Origin: Panonychus citri
Lineage: Eukaryota; Arthropoda; Arachnida; Trombidiformes; Tetranychidae
NCBI RefSeq assembly: GCF_014898815.1
Contig: NW_026515526.1
Span: 177,866-241,865 of the forward strand
Length of the DNA stretch: 64,000 nt
Reading direction: 5' to 3'
Part shown: one piece after another, positions 61,889-64,000 of the stretch
How the letters are laid out: every line of letters starts with the position of its first letter
Numbering within the stretch: position 1 is the first letter of the stretch
The notes under the pieces: generated by a model
Told to the model about the DNA's origin: nothing
What the model saw: only the letters and a program-made list of their open reading frames with translations
Database searches by the model: none
Program-made: the position numbers and the translations under genes

Positions 61889-62714
61889 GTTGCAGGCTAG
61901 GTGACGTGTACGTTGCGTATTTAAAATAGTTTTAAAAGATTGTTGTGTGTCGACTTGATTTGGTTGTATTTATAACTTGTGTTGCACAAGGGAAAGAGGG
62001 TGATGTTGGCTCTTGAACGGTAACTTTAAAATAACAACTTTGTAAAATTTGCGGGGTATTTATACTGGTGGTGGTTAACAGGTGGTGACATCTAGTTACT
62101 TTGCAATTGTTGTTTCACCACGAGGCTCGTAAACGTCTTTGCGTACCAGGAACAATTTGTGTAACATTTGCAGTTTTTCATAATCATTTGCTCTCTCAAA
62201 TTTTTTTCCTGGCTTCGTTGTTCGACGTATTACATGTTAGACGTACCACAAGGGACGTAAGTCCATCCAGCTTTTTGTTTATTAGCTCAAAGTTTTCTTG
62301 GCACATCTGCTTCGTATCGTTGACATCTCTCGTAACGTTGAAGGGTCTTTCCATTTTAATTTTGGACGGTACTTTCCAAGATGATCTGCTTTAACACTCA
62401 CGAGCTTGACTTGTAGACGATTACTTTTCAAATGACTTGTTTATAAATACAGTCGCACTAATTGATTTTTCTCATCAATTTTCAGTCTCGTGATTGTAAT
62501 GTGATACTTATTTAAGTGCTTTTCCAAACTTTGAGTAACAATTGTTGTAACATAATAATAATTTGAGGTTACAATTAGAGAGTTTTAACTTTTTTATAAA
62601 ATCTTTTCATAATCTTTATTAATTTCTTTGTAAATTTTCTTTATTTCTTTAAATTCTTTAATTGTTTTGTTCCCGTATTTGCGCCATCCTATTCTTCTTT
62701 CCATGAATCGGACT

Positions 62715-64000
62715 TTAGTTAACCACTTCATCCGATTGTGATGAGTTGACAGAAGATGCCTGATGATGCTGATGACGATGAGCCAGATCCCGAGCTACCT
62801 GAGGATCCTGATGATGATGATGTTTGGGATAAGCGGAGGGTTTTTGGGTGGGGATTTGTCTTTTTGTTTTTATTAGGATTACTTCCAATATCTGCAAGTT
62901 TCAACTGCTGTTCTAGTCCTTCCAGTTTCTTTCGAAGTTCAGCTGCTTTATCAGCTGCTTTAACTCTTTTCTTCTGCTTTTCTATCTCTTTCAGCATTTC
63001 TTTTCTAGCTTTTATCTCGTCTTTCTTTGACAGTTTCAGTGGCGTCTTCGTAACATTAGGAGTATCTATCTGTTCACTATTGAGCACTGAATCGACAGCT
63101 ATTGAAAGTAAATCAGCCTTTGCTGGTGTAAGAGCTGAGCTTGTTTCCTCTGATAGAGAGATATTGGTACGTTGTTGATGATTATCAGGCGATTCTACTG
63201 AGCAAACCTTTGTGCTGGTTGCATTACTGCTTTCAGCTGATAATTTATCTCTTTAATAGCTTGGGTTAGCGTTAGTGAGTTGTTATTATCAACAGGTTTT
63301 TCGCTTCTTTACTCCAGCAGCTTTTTTTATCAATCATATCTATGATGTATCCAATTTGATGAACTTTACCATGCGCTGGTTTAGCATTAGCATTTGGAGG
63401 TATTTCAATTTTCCCACTGATGGCTCATTAATAATTTCTAAGGGTTGAGAATCTGGAAGAGGCTCTATTATCGTTGACATCATGATTTCACCTGGATTAT
63501 CATCTTCATCTTCTCCGTGAACACTTAGAGGAGACGTTATTTGCGGTGGTGTTGAGAGTTAGACTGTTCAAGATGTTCCTTACTTGATCTTGGTGTGATA
63601 TTCATTGAATCTTTCACACTTTGGCTGGTTGTTTCACTCTGCGTAAGGCAACTAGGTGCGTTTTCCTCAGGCTCAGCTTTATTTCGATCGTTTTTCTTCT
63701 CTTTATCTTTATCTTCTTCCTCCTTTCTTTTCTTTTTCACCTTGAAGGTTCTTCTTCAACGTTTTTATCTTTATCAGCTTCTTCCTCGACTCTTCTCCTT
63801 GTTCTTCCTCTTCTTCCTCTTCTTCTTCTGCTTCTTCTTCTTCTTCCGCCTCGTCCTCGTCTTCGTCTTCGTCTTCATTTTCTTCTTCTTCCTCGTCTTC
63901 GTTTTCTTCTTCTTCTTCCTCTTCGTCGTCTTCTTCTACATCTTCTTTTTCCTCTACTTCTTCTTCTTCGTCCTCGTACGCACTCAGCTCTGCGTCTTCT
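62715..64000 (-). pseudogene. TelR-D ORF3-like acidic accessory protein (broken, partial)
   Basis: From the right edge the minus strand encodes a long Glu/Asp tract (64000-63790), a Lys/Glu-rich stretch (63740-63537), a helical Lys/Leu region (63087-62890: KARKEMLKEIEKQKKRVKAADKA), a Ser/Gly run and a tail SSQSDEVVN ending at TAA 62715-62717. The acidic tract, coiled helix and SD-rich C-terminus follow the order in the second half of TelR-B ORF3. Several short frameshifts interrupt it. The finger region would lie beyond the window. Confidence 0.5.

Larger units (their letters stand above)
60851..64000 (-). mobile_element. Telomeric retrotransposon TelR-D, 3' part (runs off the window)
   Basis: The 3' terminus (from about 60886) matches TelR-B: AGTTCCAG, ACCTTCACGGTT and the covarying hairpin. 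The poly(A) is short and mixed (60851-60870). Upstream in the transcript lie a broken ORF4 homologue (61389-61888), a spacer with no ORF I can support (61889-62714), and a broken ORF3-like acidic protein (62715 to the right edge). ORF1/ORF2 would lie beyond 64000. The words TACG/CGTA and CGCACTTCGT recur in the 3' UTR. Confidence 0.72.

Overview
This is arthropod nuclear DNA from a subtelomere. The right half is built on long runs of TTAGG, the arthropod telomere repeat. They are interrupted by non-LTR retrotransposons that all lie on the minus strand with their poly(A) ends to the left. The + strand carries the G-rich TTAGG strand, so if the array is in native orientation the chromosome end lies to the right. 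There are no bacterial operons, and I saw no tRNA, rRNA or CRISPR. I cannot place the organism more precisely than arthropod.

Layout. (1) 1-10.5 kb: a compact, intron-free block of 11-12 intact genes that overlap end to end and alternate strands. It includes a LEF-8-like RNA polymerase subunit, a PIF-1-like per os infectivity factor and a tyrosine recombinase. This points to an endogenised (or mis-joined) large dsDNA virus of the baculovirus/nudivirus class Naldaviricetes. Its last gene is a secreted two-Ig-domain protein resembling the insect insulin-binding protein ImpL2. (2) 10.5-26.3 kb: three satellites (about 63 bp, about 225 bp with a roughly 1.1 kb higher-order period, and 93 bp), an intact nucleotidyltransferase-fold gene with a decayed copy, a 45-bp TA-flanked miniature element in that copy, and a single-exon acidic protein gene embedded in satellite. 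(3) 26.5-64 kb: a telomeric array. Two near-identical copies of an unusually long (about 10.9 kb) retrotransposon, TelR-A, are followed by a truncated TelR-C, a roughly 9.5 kb TelR-B, and the 3' part of TelR-D, separated by TTAGG tracts. (TelR-A to TelR-D are my labels.)

The most interesting system is the TelR group. After the usual gag-like ORF1 and endonuclease-RT-RNase H ORF2, these elements carry several further ORFs. TelR-A and TelR-B share, in otherwise dissimilar 3' ORFs, the same C-x4-C-x13/14-H-x4-H finger followed by a VEL motif. TelR-B and TelR-D share a second small coiled-coil/finger ORF and a 3'-terminal RNA hairpin with a compensatory base-pair change. Each family is also saturated with its own short CG-containing word (TTCGGA in B, GGCGAC/GTCGCC in A, ACGTC in C) across coding and non-coding sequence alike.

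Caution on sequence quality. Some stretches (42.4-47.1 kb, and parts of 15.8-20.4, 26.7-30.4 and 60.9-64 kb) differ from their sister copies almost only by very short deletions. The CCAGG and GAAGAA blocks in the telomeric tracts are the reverse complement of the known nanopore miscalls of C-strand telomere repeats. Many frameshifts and the CCAGG ORFs may therefore be technical.
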